Below, piece after piece: positions 10,961 through 22,321 of a stretch of DNA of 64,000 bases (positions within the stretch are counted from its first letter, which is position 1; each line of letters begins with the position of its first letter). The notes beneath the pieces were generated by a model. It was not told the DNA's origin. It saw nothing but the letters and a program-made list of their open reading frames with translations, and did no database searches. A program made the position numbers and the translations under genes. This DNA comes from Cephalotus follicularis (Eukaryota; Streptophyta; Magnoliopsida; Oxalidales; Cephalotaceae), in contig BDDD01002947.1 in NCBI GenBank assembly GCA_001972305.1, forward strand, positions 1 to 64,000, in the 5' to 3' direction.

Positions 10961-11785
10961 TCAATGTTTTCCACAAAAATTACATGATCTAATCACATTA
11001 TTTCTAAACATGGCATTCTTTTTGTGGAAGCAAGTAAAGGATGTGTGTCCTATTTTACCACAATAATCATACATGGTTTTCTTTTTAATCTTGGCCTTAT
11101 CAACCTTTTCCTTTTCAATTTTCTCCTTCCTATCAAAGAATGTTTGATAAAGCTTGACATTATTCATTTCTTCAAATCCTAATCCGGCTTTATCAAATAC
11201 ACATCTTTGCATACCAAGGAATTTTTCAAGCTTCTCACTACTATTAGAGAACTTTGAAAAGGTTTTCTTTAAGGCCTCTATATCTTCCTTGAGATTTTTG
11301 TTTTCCTTTGCAAGGTAAGTTATTTCATTTTCAAGGAGGTCTACCTCAATTTCATTTGAGGTTTCTTCCTTAGCCAATTTTAGTTCATCATTTTCATATG
11401 TTAAAGACTTAACCTTTTTCTTCAATGAAGCAATCATAGAACTATATTTTTCTACTAATAAGACAAGTTCGTCATATGTTACCTCATCATTTTCTTCTTC
11501 TTCTTGATCCTCCAAAGCCATCAAGGCTATTTGAGCCACCTCTTCGTTTGTGTCTTCCTCCGAGCTGGATTCATCACTATCATCCCAAGTTGCGATCATA
11601 GCCTTATTCTTCTTCTTCAAAATGTCCTTTTTCTTGAGGCGAGGGCAATCACTTTTGTAGTGCCCCGGTTTATTGCACTCGAAGCATATAATTTCTTCAA
11701 GCTTGCTTGCCTCTCCCTTTTGGTGGAATTTCTTATTTGGCCTTCCACCAAATTTCTTCTTGCTAGCAAGGAACTTTTTGAACAT
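10961..11785 (-). pseudogene. SIRE-like gag C-terminal part with zinc knuckle
   Basis: A 274-codon frame. CFECNKPGHYKSDC is a CCHC zinc knuckle (nucleic-acid binding). An acidic stretch (DDSDESSSEEDTNEE) and a long coiled-coil-like region (LKKKVKSLTYENDELKLAKE) follow, then a second degenerate cysteine cluster near the C-terminus. This layout is common for SIRE-type gag. Confidence 0.85.
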
Positions 11786-11803
11786 CCGAGTAATGAATGA
11801 TAG

Positions 11804-12550
11804 CTATTCATCATCATCATCATCATCGGAGTCCTCGGTTTGGGATGATTTTAATGCAACAATCTTCTTCTTCTTCTTCTCCTTTTCTTCATCGTCATCC
11901 TTCTTTTGCATTGACAATTCATGAGTCATCAATGACCCAAGGAGATCTTCCAATGCAAGAACATTGAGGTTCTTTGCTTCCTCAATTGCGGTGACCTTTG
12001 GCATCCATGATCTTGGCAAGCACCTAAGAATTTTTCTCACCATTTCACTGTTAGAATATACCTTATCCAAAGCTTGTAAAGCATTCATAATGTTTGTAAA
12101 CCTAGAGAACATAGATTTAATACCTTCGTTCTCATTCATGGTGAACATTTCATACTCATGAACAAGCATGCTAACTTTGGCCTCCCTAACTTGATTGGTC
12201 CCTTCATAGGTGACCTCAAGTCTATCCCACATTTCCTTGGCAGAAATGCAAGATGAAATTCTATTAAAGTCATTTGAATTTATGGCACAAATAATGATAT
12301 GCTTGGCCTTAGCATTTATTTGGACTCTCTTCCTATCATTGTCATCATATAAATTCCTAGGCTTGGAAACAACATCACCATTTTCAAGTGTGATGGTGGG
12401 GAGATTCGGACCATCAACTATAAGGTCCCAAAGGTTGTAGTCAAGGGATTGTATCAAAATGGTCATCTTAGCTTTCCAATGGCTATAGTTGTTGCCATCA
12501 AAATAAGGGGGTTTAGAGATGTTTTGGCTCTCTCCTACGTTTGAGTTCAT
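11804..12550 (-). pseudogene. SIRE-like gag N-terminal part (UBN2-type capsid)
   Basis: A 248-codon frame starting MNSNVGESQNISKPPYFDGN. The YSHWKAKM and MWDRLEVTYEGTNQVREAKV motifs mark the UBN2/retrotran-gag type capsid of SIRE elements. The frame ends in a lysine/aspartate-rich tail. It is oriented with the rest of the minus-strand element. Upstream (12551-12593) is a short leader remnant. Confidence 0.88.
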
Positions 12551-12593
12551 TGTCGACTAGGATCGTTAAAGGCTCTAACAATTAAGAATAATG

Positions 12594-14674
12594 ATGCGTG
12601 CTAAATTTTGTTATGGCTATATCACTTGTGTTTTATCACTTAATTGAAGTAGTTTATTATTTACCTGCTTACACTTGTGATGCCCTGACATAAGGTTGGA
12701 TGCCTAGCATAGAGGCTGTGAGATTGGTTACCTTATTCCTTATGTCAAAATTTGTTTCAAGTCATAGGTTCACTTTGTGGGCATTAGTGAACCGGATAGA
12801 CTTGCACGTCTGTTACCTGCTCATGGAATTGGAGGATGGATTCTCTCACTACCATCTGTGTTGGACACTAGGGCAAATACGGGGTGGGCGCTGGGAGCGT
12901 GTACACTGAACTGGACCCGCGTAGGAGACGCTGTTCGGATAGTCGCTATTCTCGTGTCAGTAGTGACTCCTACTTATTGCGGTTGTGCATAAGTGATGAT
13001 CACTTAGCGAGTTCTTAAACTCGTCTGATCCTTAGACCTGATCGACTACTCTATATTGTGTGGAGACGGTTATGCTTTGATCTCCATCTTACCCAGTCCT
13101 TATGCAGGGCTGGAAATCGGGTGGTCTTTGGGTATGATCGAATCTATACGAATATAAGTGAGTGCGCAATATGTGATTGTCACACCTGAGCGAAGGTGAC
13201 CGACCCTATTGTGGTATGATTATACTTTGGACTTATGAAATCCTTGGCCAATGTTGAGGTAGACTAAAAATTAGATATCCAAAGAGTTTACCAAAGGTCC
13301 TAGTAATGATCAGATATTTTAGTCATTGAGGTACTATCTAGGGTTGACACATATCCTTACCCTAGTCCTCAATCGGGGCCAAGTATGACAAGGGATTATA
13401 GTATACGCGAACCGACGACTTAGAAAATCTAGGGTTAATGAGGTGTGTAATAAATTATGGGAAAATTAATTAGATTAATTTTTCCATCTGGATAATATTA
13501 GATATTATTCCGAGAGCATTTAAATGGTCTGGGATCATTTAGAATGGCTAAACCGGACCCAAGGGGCATTTTGGTAATTTATTAACACCTCTTGTTTTAA
13601 CTAAGATTTTAAAGGGTCCCTGCCCAATAATGATTAGATCTTTAATATGTTGGACATATTAATTCTTGGTGTCAAATATCGGTTATGTGGATTTTGCATT
13701 TTGTGAAAACACATATGTCTGATCTTACTTAACCAATATTCGAAGGGTACATGAGATCACTATAAGAGTTAGACTCTTAATGCTTCACTGACCAGACAAA
13801 GCGTCGACGTCTATTAGAAAGACGTCGATGCTTAACATTTTGAAAGGCGTCGATGTCTTTTAGAAAGCATCGATGCTTTTAGTGCCACATTACATGGACG
13901 TCGATATCTTTTGAAAAGGCGTCGACGTCTTTGAGCAGAACGTGCAACCTGTGCACGAGCTCACTTCGTGGGCACATTTTCTCTCACATCTTCAGCCGAT
14001 TTCTCTTGATTTTACACGTTTTAGAAACATGGGGATCATGGCTTCGGACTCCTAGGGAGTGAGGACCATGATCTAAGGTTAATGGGAGATTGGGAGAGAA
14101 ATAGGAGGGCTAGATATAGGCATTTTCTGCAGAAAAGGAAGTGTAGAAAAAGTTGGGTTTTTGTTGGGCAAGAAAGCTCGAATTTTCTTCTCTGCAGTGT
14201 GTGTTCACTTCATCTCATATACACCAAGCAAGAGCTTATCTAGGGTGGATTGATCATTGACTTCATTGGTCAATATCAATATACCTTTTCTAAGCTAAGT
14301 GAGAGAGAGAGAGTTCATACACTTTATCATTGCTGGTTGGATTGCTTGTTGTTCCTGAGACTTGGAGAACATCAAAGAGGAATCTACTCAAGCTTCTAGC
14401 GGCAAAGAAAGAAGGAGCCTTCACCCGCTGGTATAATTCTTGGTCCTTCTTCCTTTTGCCATGCTTGTGTGTCACCATTGTTTGTAATGGTGACACCAAT
14501 TCAATTCTGTAGATGTTGTGGTGATCCATGTGGTCTGTGGACGTGTCATAATGGACTTGTTTTTTTTAAATAGGGTGTTATTCCGCTGCCATGAATGTAT
14601 ATTTTGTTTTGTTTCACACCCTTTACACCCTTGTCCATTTATGGCATTGGATTCGGTTTTGTTCGTTTCCATCA
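12594..14674 (+). repeat. Copy A: lone LTR of the T1 Copia family
   Basis: The segment is collinear with the T1 3' LTR from about 25423 to 27575. Shared landmarks are GTGATGCCCTGACATAAGG, ACGGGGTGGGCGCTGGGAG and the ending CGTTTCC..TCA. The first roughly 90 bases of the LTR are not seen at the left edge, where the SIRE-like leader begins. At the right edge the Gypsy G1 integrase sequence starts directly. No interior of its own is attached, so it is a lone LTR copy. Identity to the T1 LTRs appears high but clearly below 95% by eye. Confidence 0.85.
13801..13930. repeat. GCGTCGACGT-type word array in LTR copy A
   Basis: Six words (GCGTCGACGT, GACGTCGATGC, GGCGTCGATGT, GCATCGATGC, GACGTCGATAT, GGCGTCGACGT) spaced by about 12-20 bases of CTTTTAGAAAG-like sequence. 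Each word is a near-perfect palindrome around GTCGAC or ATCGAT. Confidence 0.85.
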
Positions 14675-15070
14675 TCACCTTTAAAGGGCATACACAGATT
14701 CGGCATGAAAGGGAAGTTAGCTCCAAGGTATGTTGGACCGTATGAGATACTAGACCGAATTGGGGAAGTTGCTTACCAGATAGCACTACCGGCCAATATA
14801 TCGAATGTGCACAACGTATTTCATGTTTCCATGTTAAGGAAATATGTTCCTGATCCATCTCATATCATAAGCTATGATCCTTGGTTTCTCAGTGATAAGT
14901 TGTCATATGAGAAACGACCGATGCAGATTCTTGATAGATAAGAGAAGGTGTTGCGGAATAAGACAATTCCAATGGTGAAAGTACTGTGGCAGTTCCATGG
15001 GGTTGATGAGGTGACCTGGGAACGTGAAATGGAAATGGTTGAAACATTTCCTCACCTGTTTGAAATGTAA
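14675..15070 (+). pseudogene. Gypsy integrase C-terminus with chromodomain-like tail (G1)
   Basis: The frame reads KGIHRFGMKGKLAPRYVGPY, then VAYQIALPANISNVHNVFHV, the usual C-terminal end of chromovirus integrase, followed by SHIISYDPWFLSDKLSYEKR and a region collinear with the chromodomain-like tail of G2 (VQVLWSFHRSEEATWECEDE there). It is closely related to G2. Part of a fossil; no host function. Confidence 0.85.
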
Positions 15071-15096
15071 AATGAAATTCGGGGACGAATTTTTAT

Positions 15097-15108
15097 AAGG
15101 AAGGGGGA
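15097..15108 (+). other. G1 polypurine tract
   Basis: AAGGAAGGGGGA directly before the LTR start TGTAATAATCG, preceded by the family motif TTCGGGGACGAATTTTTATA. It marks the boundary between interior and 3' LTR. Confidence 0.85.
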
Positions 15109-15280
15109 ATGTAATAATCGTAAATTTCAATTAATGTATATTGTGCCCATAATAAATAAAATATGCATTTAATTGAGATTAAATGTCCAAGTATTATGTT
15201 TTTATGGTTGTTGTTTAGTTTGTTGGTTTAAATGCAAGGCTTGAGTTGGAAGTGTGTTGTGGTATGAATAGTGGGAGGAA

Positions 15281-15410
15281 CAGCCGACTGTTTGTGAAAA
15301 CAGCCGACTGGTTGTTTTGCACAGGTTACAGCCGACTGTCGTAGGGTAACAATTGACTGGGAAGTTAAGCGGTGGTAGTCGACTGCCAGTTAAAAACAGT
15401 CGACTGGCAG
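15281..15410. repeat. CAGTCGACTG-type word array, first cluster in G1 LTR
   Basis: About six imperfect copies of the 10 bp palindrome (CAGCCGACTG, CAGTCGACTG and variants) within 130 bp. Confidence 0.85.
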
Positions 15411-16128
15411 AGTCCGGACAGGAACGCTACGTGTTTCTTGAAAACAGAGTGTGGCGTGTTGTAAGTTGGACATGTGTGGGACGACGGCTATCACAAGGTT
15501 GAGTGGCATAGACGAGTCATAGACTGAGTATACTGATGTTTAATGTCTTTGCACGACCTGCAACCTACAATGAAACAAAAACAATGAGTAATGTGAGAGA
15601 GAAGGAAAATGGTGAAAACTTGAGTTAAGGGAATCAGGTGGTTGCTGATACGAATTCCTTTATATCAGCTGTCACATGGATGTTTTCGGATGTTGAAAAC
15701 GTTGAAAGATGAGAAGTTATCTTCTGTGTGTGTGCATGATGAATTGAAGTTCAAGTGGAGTTAAACTTGGAATAGAAGCTGGGAAGTTGGTAAGCTTCTG
15801 TTGTTCTTGAATTCAGTTACTGTTATGGTTGTTTAGTAGTATACGTACTGATTTTGTTATGTATACCTACTGATAACATGCGATTGTAGCTTGAATTGCT
15901 GGTTGAATTGATTGAAAGTGGAAGTCAGAACTTAAAGAGAAGAATCATTTCAACTGATTCTGGGATAGCGTTTCAGGTAGGTAGAAGGAATTTATGACAT
16001 GATTCTGATATATATAGCATGCTTTTCGTGTTATGATAGTCTATATCTATTTGCATGTTGATTGAAATTGAATTGGAAGTTGTTATAGTTCATGCTCTGT
16101 TTCTGTTAATAACGAACCTGGACTTTAA

Positions 16129-16282
16129 CAGTCGACTGTCTTGATTAGCAGTCGACTGCTTCATGTAAATAGCCGACTGTTTAGTATAAACAGCTGACTA
16201 CTTAATGTATCTAGCCGGCTATTCATATAGAACGGTCGAGTGTGTAAGGCAATAGCCGATTGTGAAGGAAAACAGCCGACTG
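16129..16282. repeat. CAGTCGACTG-type word array, second cluster in G1 LTR
   Basis: About seven copies or variants (CAGTCGACTG, CAGCCGACTG, CAGCTGACTA) in 154 bp, separated by AT-rich spacers of 10-15 bases. Confidence 0.85.
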
Positions 16283-17579
16283 TTCAGAGACAATTTCACC
16301 TCTAATGCCTACTGTTTAATCTGAATTGAATGGAATTGGAATTGGGTTCATAAGGGATGGTTCTAATAATCAACCTCTGATAATTGTAATTGTTTTACAG
16401 CAAGTGAATAACTTATATAGATACTTGTAGATTGCATGTAATGTTGTTGAGTGAGTATTTTGTGCAATCTTTGAAATGTTAGGCAATCTTACCTATTGCT
16501 AGTGCCACTGTTATTGATGTTCTGTTTTCTTAAAATGATTACAACATCTTTATTCCAAGGGTTACTAAAATTAAACACTATATGCATAGTTATGTTTTAA
16601 CCACTAAATGATATATGCATATTTTGAAGGTTTTCCACTTATTTTGAAAGAAAACCTAATCTTATTGAATTGAGTTCTCTAAGTGGGGACTAGTGAGTGT
16701 TTATAGTTTTCTTAAACGAAAACTCAACGAAATGTAATGTTTTCTCAAAAGAGATTTTATCGAAGTGTTATACTACGTTACTTATATGTGATATCAGTGA
16801 TTGATTGTGATTGAGTGATGTTGATGGTTTAGTGATCGGAGTGTGTCACTAACTACAGAGGGTGAGCGGATGTGCCAGGAGTTGGCTCGAGCTTATTCAC
16901 CCCACCTATCTGCTATGCAGATTGTGAGTGTTAACTGCCCGCCAAGTGTCGGCAGTAGTGTTTGCCTTTTCTACCATCATCGGAGTGTATGGTGGTGGTT
17001 AGGCGGTGCATCGGTTGGGCTAGGAGGTAGCAGGAGATGACTCCCAATAGTGGTCTTCGGACAAATGATTGAATTGATTGTACCCTTGTGCGATATTCTT
17101 GTTGATTGATCATATGTAGCCACTTAGCATGTTTTCTTATATATATATATTGATATATAGAATTGTTTTCAAAATGATGTCATACATGTCTTGCATCATA
17201 TATCTCTTTATCATGCATATCTTCCTGCTTAGCCAAGTGAGGATAACGGCTAATACCTACTCTACAGATTTGCCAAAGTGAAGTGGAGTTAGCTGCTGAA
17301 GCCGTACGTGGAGGCTTCTGCTTACCTTAAGGTTGTTATATGTAATGGTTATGATGTTTTGTAATGAATAAAGTTACACTCTGTTGTGGTATTTACATTT
17401 CCATATGTAATATATAACATGTACTTTTGAGCTTAAGCACGTAGTATGAGCTGCGTGTGCATGCTACCCTTTTTAATCCAGTATGTTGTGATTCCGCAAA
17501 AGTTTTAAGTTTTATGTGTTTTTGGATAATACTGGATTTATGTTGATATCATATATGTTTGTTAAAACGGGGTGTGACA

Positions 17580-17639
17580 AAGCGGATGGCGCGGCCGTTT
17601 TACAAGGGTGCTTTTCGAAAAAGCTATTTTCTTGTAGTG
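17580..17639 (-). mobile_element. 60 bp CACTA transposon terminus (remnant)
   Basis: On the minus strand this reads CACTACAAGAAAATAGC, a classic plant CACTA (En/Spm) terminal inverted repeat, followed by about 43 bp of GC-richer subterminal sequence. It lies exactly between the end of the G1 LTR and the shortened T1 5' LTR. The other transposon end is not visible, so it is a stub, probably of an element that had inserted in the T1 LTR and was itself cut by G1 (inference). Its subterminal sequence differs from that of the CACTA element at 56257-61877. Confidence 0.65.
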
Positions 17640-18578
17640 TGTGTTAGAGAAAATACGGGGTACGCGCTGGGAGCGTGTACACTAAACTGGACCCGCGTAG
17701 GAGACACTGTTTGGATAGTCGATAATCTCGTGTCAGTAGTGACTCCTACTTGTTGAGGTTGTGTGTAATTGTTAGTCACTTAGCGAGTTCTCAAACTCGT
17801 CTGATCCTTAGACCTGAGCGACTGCTCTATATTGTATGGAGACGGTTTTGCTTTGATCTCCACCTTACCCAGTTCTTGCACAGGGTTGACAATCGGGTGG
17901 TCTTTGGGTATGATCGAATCTATACAAATATAAGTAAGTGCGCAATAAGGGATTGTCACACCTTAGAGAAGGTGATCGACCTTATTATGGCCTGATTGTA
18001 CTTTTGGCTTATGAAATCCTTGGCCAAGGTTGAGGTAGATTGAAAATTAGATTTTCGGAGAGTGTGCCCAAGGTCCTAGTAATAATAAAATATTTTAGGT
18101 TATTGAGGTATCATCTAGGGTTGACACGTATCATTACCCTGGACCTCAATCGGGGCTAAGTATGACAAGGGATTATAGTACACGTGAACCGACGACTTAG
18201 AAAATCTAGGGTTACAGTGGTGTGTAATAAATTATGAGAAAATTAATTAGATTAATTTTTTTCATATGGATAATATTAGATATTATTCAGAGAACATTTA
18301 GAATGGCTTAACCGAACTTTGGGGGGTTTCGGTAATTTATAAACACCACTGATACTAACCGAGATTTTAAAGGGTCCCTACCCGATAATGATATGTGCAT
18401 TAATATGTTAGACATATTAAGTCTTGGTGTATTTTAGAAAATCATATATCGGTTAGGTGGATCTTGTATTTTGTGGAAACACATTTTCTTGATCTTACGT
18501 AATCAATATTCGAGGGGATACTTAAATCACTGAAATGAGTTTGACTCACTTAAGTTATATGTTTCAATCAGCCTTCTA

Positions 18579-18742
18579 AGCGTCGAAGCCTTTTGGAAAA
18601 GCGTCGACGCTTATGATATCGTTAAGCGCCGATGTTTTGTGAAAAGCGCCGACGCTTAGTCGTTTAAACGTCAACGCCTTTTGGAAAGAAGTTGATGTTT
18701 AACTAGTATAAGCGTTGACTCTTTTGGATAAGCGTCAACGCT
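18579..18742. repeat. GCGTCGACGC-type word array in T1 5' LTR
   Basis: About eight words (AGCGTCGAAGCC, GCGTCGACGC, GCGCCGATG, GCGCCGACGC, ACGTCAACGCC, GCGTTGACT, GCGTCAACGC) spaced by CTTTTGGAAAA-like linkers that are themselves palindromic. Confidence 0.85.
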
Positions 18743-19121
18743 ATGAACGTGACAGTTTGTGCCCTGCAAGGGCACACGACGTGGGCACGTTTCCACTTTT
18801 ATCTCCAGCCATTTTCTCCCATTCATGCATGATGGGTACTCGTGGGAATCATGGCTTCATGCTCCCTTGGAGGTAGCACCATGATCCTATGAGAATGGGA
18901 TAATGGGAGAGTGGGTATTGTGGCTGATATAGTGTGCAAGTGAGAGAGCGGTTTGTATGTCGAAATTTTGAGAAAAGATAGTTTTGCTGGGCAAAGATGA
19001 GACTGACTTCTCTGTACACTTAGAGTGTTCCTTTTCACTAATTCATTCACCAAGCAAATTGCTTATCAAGGATGGATTGTTTTTTATTATATTGGTCAAA
19101 CTCAATCTTCTTTTCATAAGC

Positions 19122-19126
<5 letters not shown>

Positions 19127-19171
<45 letters not shown>
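19127..19171 (+). repeat. (GA)n microsatellite in T1 5' LTR
   Basis: A near-pure GA run of about 45 bases. The same site in the 3' LTR (near 27178) is only GAGAGAGTGTGTGTG and in copy A (near 14299) about 14 bases of GA, so it expanded after insertion. Confidence 0.9.
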
Positions 19172-19546
19172 TGACAAGAAACTGCGTTAGTTTCTTGCTA
19201 GCCGGGAGCAGTTGCTGAACCAGGGTATTTGGGAAGCATTTTGAGGAAGTCTACCCAAGAATGTACCGGCAAAGAAAGAAGGAGCCTACACCCGTTAGTA
19301 TATACTCCTTATCTCCCTCTCTTGTTGCCATGCTTGGGTGTCGCCATTGCTTGTCTTTGGTGCCACCAATTCAACTCTTGTGATGATGTGTGGATCCTTG
19401 TGGCTTGTGTTCTTGATTTTTGATGGACTGTTTTATTTTGTAAAGGGTGTGATTCCGCTGCTATATATGTATGTTAAAATTTTATTCTACACCCTTTAAC
19501 CCTTTGTCCATTTTGGCATCGGAAATGGTTTTACCATTTCCTTCAG

Positions 19547-19558
19547 TGTATCAGAGCA
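19547..19558 (+). other. T1 primer binding site (tRNA-iMet type, degenerate)
   Basis: TGTATCAGAGCACC starts one base after the LTR end. It differs by a base from the canonical TGGTATCAGAGC and marks the LTR/interior boundary. Confidence 0.8.
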
Positions 19559-21283
19559 CCCCACATCATCCTTAGTTGAATATATGCCTAGGATGATTAA
19601 CTGATTGAAGGTTTAATTTTGGATGTGTTTGTATGGTTAAACTTAATTTTTTTCGAAGTGCCTTGGTGTAACTTTTGAATGAAATTGGATTTCTTTGTAA
19701 TATGGTCTTGGAGATTATGTTACTGTGGGATTTGAACATGTTTTGGAAACCTACACAGTGTAGTTATAGGCAGTAAATTGTTTGCTTTTGGCAGATATAT
19801 TGAAAGCCTTATGTTCAACCCATTATTTCTGCAATTTTCAAGTTGCATAACCTGAACAGGAGGTTTAAGCGTCGACGTTTATCTCTGTGTTTTGGTTTTT
19901 CGTCGATGTCTTTGTATGGCGTCGATGCTTATGTGTTTTTCATGGTTTTTTTTTTAATGTTGGACGTTAAGCGTCGACGCTTTTGTTAAGGCATCGATGC
20001 TTTCATTAAAAAAAATTCTGTTTTTATTAAAATTGGAATTTTGCATTATGGCACTTAAAAAATTAAAAATCATTGCTTGATTTAGTGAGAGTTTGACCAA
20101 TTAACAATCCTTAAATTAAATTTTGTAATTGGTTATTATTTATGGCATTTGTTATTTTGTGTTTAATTACATTTGATATAATTTTAAGTCTTATGCACAA
20201 TGGATGGCCTAGAAGGACATTGACCTAGTTTATGGTTTTTCTTGTGTGGATGGATTTATTTATTTATTATCTTTAATGGTCTGTAATAAGGTGCTTGCGT
20301 GCACCATTTATTTTCTCTTCCTATGTAATTTCTCATTGTAATTTTAAATGTAATTTTATTTTCAAAATGTAATGTTCCTTTTGTAAATGAAGATCCTGCA
20401 AGGAGAGATGGAGGAGAGGAGAAATGGAGTACAAAACCATTGAAGGCCATGTATGCATGGTTATTGTTATAATAGATAAATTTATTCTTTACACCTAGGA
20501 AGACCTAGTAGTGACGTTGGGCTCAAGTCACTACTTATAATGTCCTTGCCAATCCATTGATATATTTTAGAAATATGTCCAAGGTGCATAAGATACACGT
20601 CATGTATGCTAAGTCATAAATTAATTGGAATTGACTAATGCAACCAATGAATTAATTAATGACTCAATAATTAAAATGTGAGACCGCAAATTCCCTCAAA
20701 GCAATAATAAGTCTGAACGTAGGAACCCATGGAGTGGATCCCTGTGGCCTTCCACAATTTTTGTTGAGTTGTGTTCCTGGGTTATTGGTTTGTCATTCCC
20801 TAGCTGAGGCTGATAACTTTGGGACACTATGTCAACGTCGGTGTTGGGCACCGCAAAGGGTGGCTATGTTTTAGCACTTGGACACGCCTATGTGTGGATG
20901 TTAAAACTAGTGCATTCCAATGAAAATTGTGGGTGTTTGACTTATCGAGATTTTGATGGTTTGTCATACCCTAGCTGAGGCCATATTAAATCTAAGGCCA
21001 AATTCTCTGACTGGATCTTGTATTGGATACAAATTGGCAAGAAAGCCTACCTATTGGATATATTATGGTTTGTCATACCCTAGTTGAGGCCATAATATGC
21101 TTGCGATGGATTCCAATCCCCACTAGGAAGTTGGACTTCTCGAGTTCCATATGGGGGTATGGGATACGATTAGAATAGTGGGAGGAACCATAAGCACTAA
21201 AGACCAAGTATTATGGTTGTTATATATTAAAAATTGAAATAAATACCATCTCATGTTTATATTTCCTTATGTAGGTTGCCAGT
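19559..21283 (+). other. T1 untranslated leader
   Basis: About 1.7 kb between primer site and gag without a supported frame. It contains a GTCGAC-type word cluster (19868-20001) and three dispersed copies of a roughly 25-30 bp repeat with the core GGTTTGTCATACCCTAGCTG (near 20787, 20960 and 21066), spaced 173 and 106 bp apart. Confidence 0.75.
19868..20001. repeat. GCGTCGACG-type word cluster in T1 leader
   Basis: Five words (AGCGTCGACG, TCGTCGATGTC, GGCGTCGATGC, AGCGTCGACGC, GGCATCGATGC) in 134 bp, lying outside the LTR but inside the same element. Confidence 0.85.
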
Positions 21284-22285
21284 ATGGCTTTATCAAATGC
21301 AATGTCTCGTATACTTGAGACAAACAAACTTGAGGGCCCAAACTTCAATGATTGGCATCGAAACCTCAAGATCGTCCTTACGACCAATAAAATGGCGTAT
21401 GTGATGACTGTGGGGCCTCCTTCACTGGGTGAAGATCCTACACCTAAAGAGAGTGGGCGACTAGCCAAGTGGCTAGAGGATGATGAGCATGCTAGATGTC
21501 TTGCCCTCCTTGGGATGACACCTGAGCTTCAACATCAAAATGAGAAGATTGAGATCTTATCTGCTATACTACTCCACCTTTATGAGATGTATGGGGCTGA
21601 GTCTAGGACTCAAAGGTTCAATCTTTCACGCAAACTCTTTAAGTCACAGATGTAAGAGGGAGCTTCAGTCCATGAGCATGGATTGAAGATGATAGACATG
21701 ATGGAGCAGCTAGCTCAATTAGGGTTTGTCATGGATCATGATATGTATGTGGATCTTGTTTTGACGTCCCTTCTTAAGTCATTCTCACAGTTTTTAGTGA
21801 ACTTTCACATGAACAAGATAGAGGTGACTCTATCTGAGCTTATAGCTATGCTGAGGGTGGCTGAGGCCGATTTTGACTATGGGAAGTCAAATACCCACTC
21901 CCTACTTCTTCCTTCTTCTAGGTCTGCCCAAGGAAAGGGCAGCGCCTCGTCTGCCTCTAAAGGGAAGGGCATGCTCATGCCTGTCAACACAAAAGAAAAG
22001 GGTAAGAATAAGAAAAAGAAGAAGAAGGGTAAGCTTGGAGCCAGTGGGAATATTGCCAAAGATTGGAGGAAGAAGTTAGCTGCTGAAGGTGCTTGTTTCC
22101 AGTGTGGTAAGACCGGGCACTGGAAAAAGGATTGTCGTGTTGCGGTTGCTGGAGTCTCTACTGATAACCCGCATGGTATGAGTACATCAGGTATGTTCAT
22201 TATTGAACTTAATCTAGATTTAAATAGTAGTTCTTCATGGGTATTAGATACAGGATTTGGAACTAATCTTTGCAATTCATTGTAG
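21284..22285 (+). pseudogene. T1 gag with zinc knuckle
   Basis: Begins MALSNAMSRILETNKL in the frame starting at 21284. The N-terminal part matches the UBN2/retrotran-gag capsid of Copia elements (GPNFNDWHRNLKIV, ARCLALLGMTPELQ). A basic K-rich linker follows, then the CCHC knuckle CFQCGKTGHWKKDC. The region ends at SSSWVLDTGFGTNLC, the protease active-site region (D-T-G). Part of a broken element. Confidence 0.9.
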
Positions 22286-22321
22286 GGACTAAGAAAAGTT
22301 AGAAAGCTTGGAGCAGGAGAT

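Larger units (their letters stand above)
6988..12593 (-). mobile_element. SIRE/Maximus-like Copia element, interior only (fossil)
   Basis: Read on the minus strand the order is gag, zinc knuckle, protease, GAG-pre-integrase, RT/RNase H tail, then a third ORF region and a purine tract (complement of CTCCCCCTTTTTG, about 6995-7007). The gag motif PYFDGNNYSHWKAKM and the extra ORF after pol are hallmarks of the SIRE lineage. The element is broken, with roughly four or more breaks. Neither LTR is recognisable: only about five LTR-like bases (TGTTG on the minus strand) separate the purine tract from the L1 LTR, and a T1-family LTR follows just upstream of gag. It therefore looks like an interior left by recombination between elements (inference). 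Confidence 0.85.
14675..17579 (+). mobile_element. G1: 3' end of a Tekay/Del-like Gypsy element
   Basis: Begins inside the integrase C-terminus, runs through a chromodomain-like tail, the purine tract and a complete LTR. The LTR starts TGTAATAATCG and ends GGGGTGTGACA, matching both LTRs of the full-length minus-strand element G2 (33215-43665). Only the 3' part is present: the left neighbour is T1-family LTR copy A and the right neighbour is a CACTA end. Confidence 0.88.
15110..17579 (+). repeat. G1 3' LTR
   Basis: A 2.47 kb LTR with TG..CA ends. It is collinear with the G2 LTRs on the opposite strand. It holds two clusters of CAGTCGACTG-like words (15281-15410 and 16129-16282). Short frames in it (16843-17113) overlap on both strands and carry no domain. 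Confidence 0.88.
17640..19545 (+). repeat. T1 5' LTR (copy B)
   Basis: Collinear with the T1 3' LTR from about 25688 onward; the first roughly 355 bases are not present here. It ends TTTCCTTCA before the primer site. It contains a GTCGAC-type word array (18579-18742) and a GA microsatellite (about 19127-19171). No protein-coding frame is supported. Confidence 0.9.
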
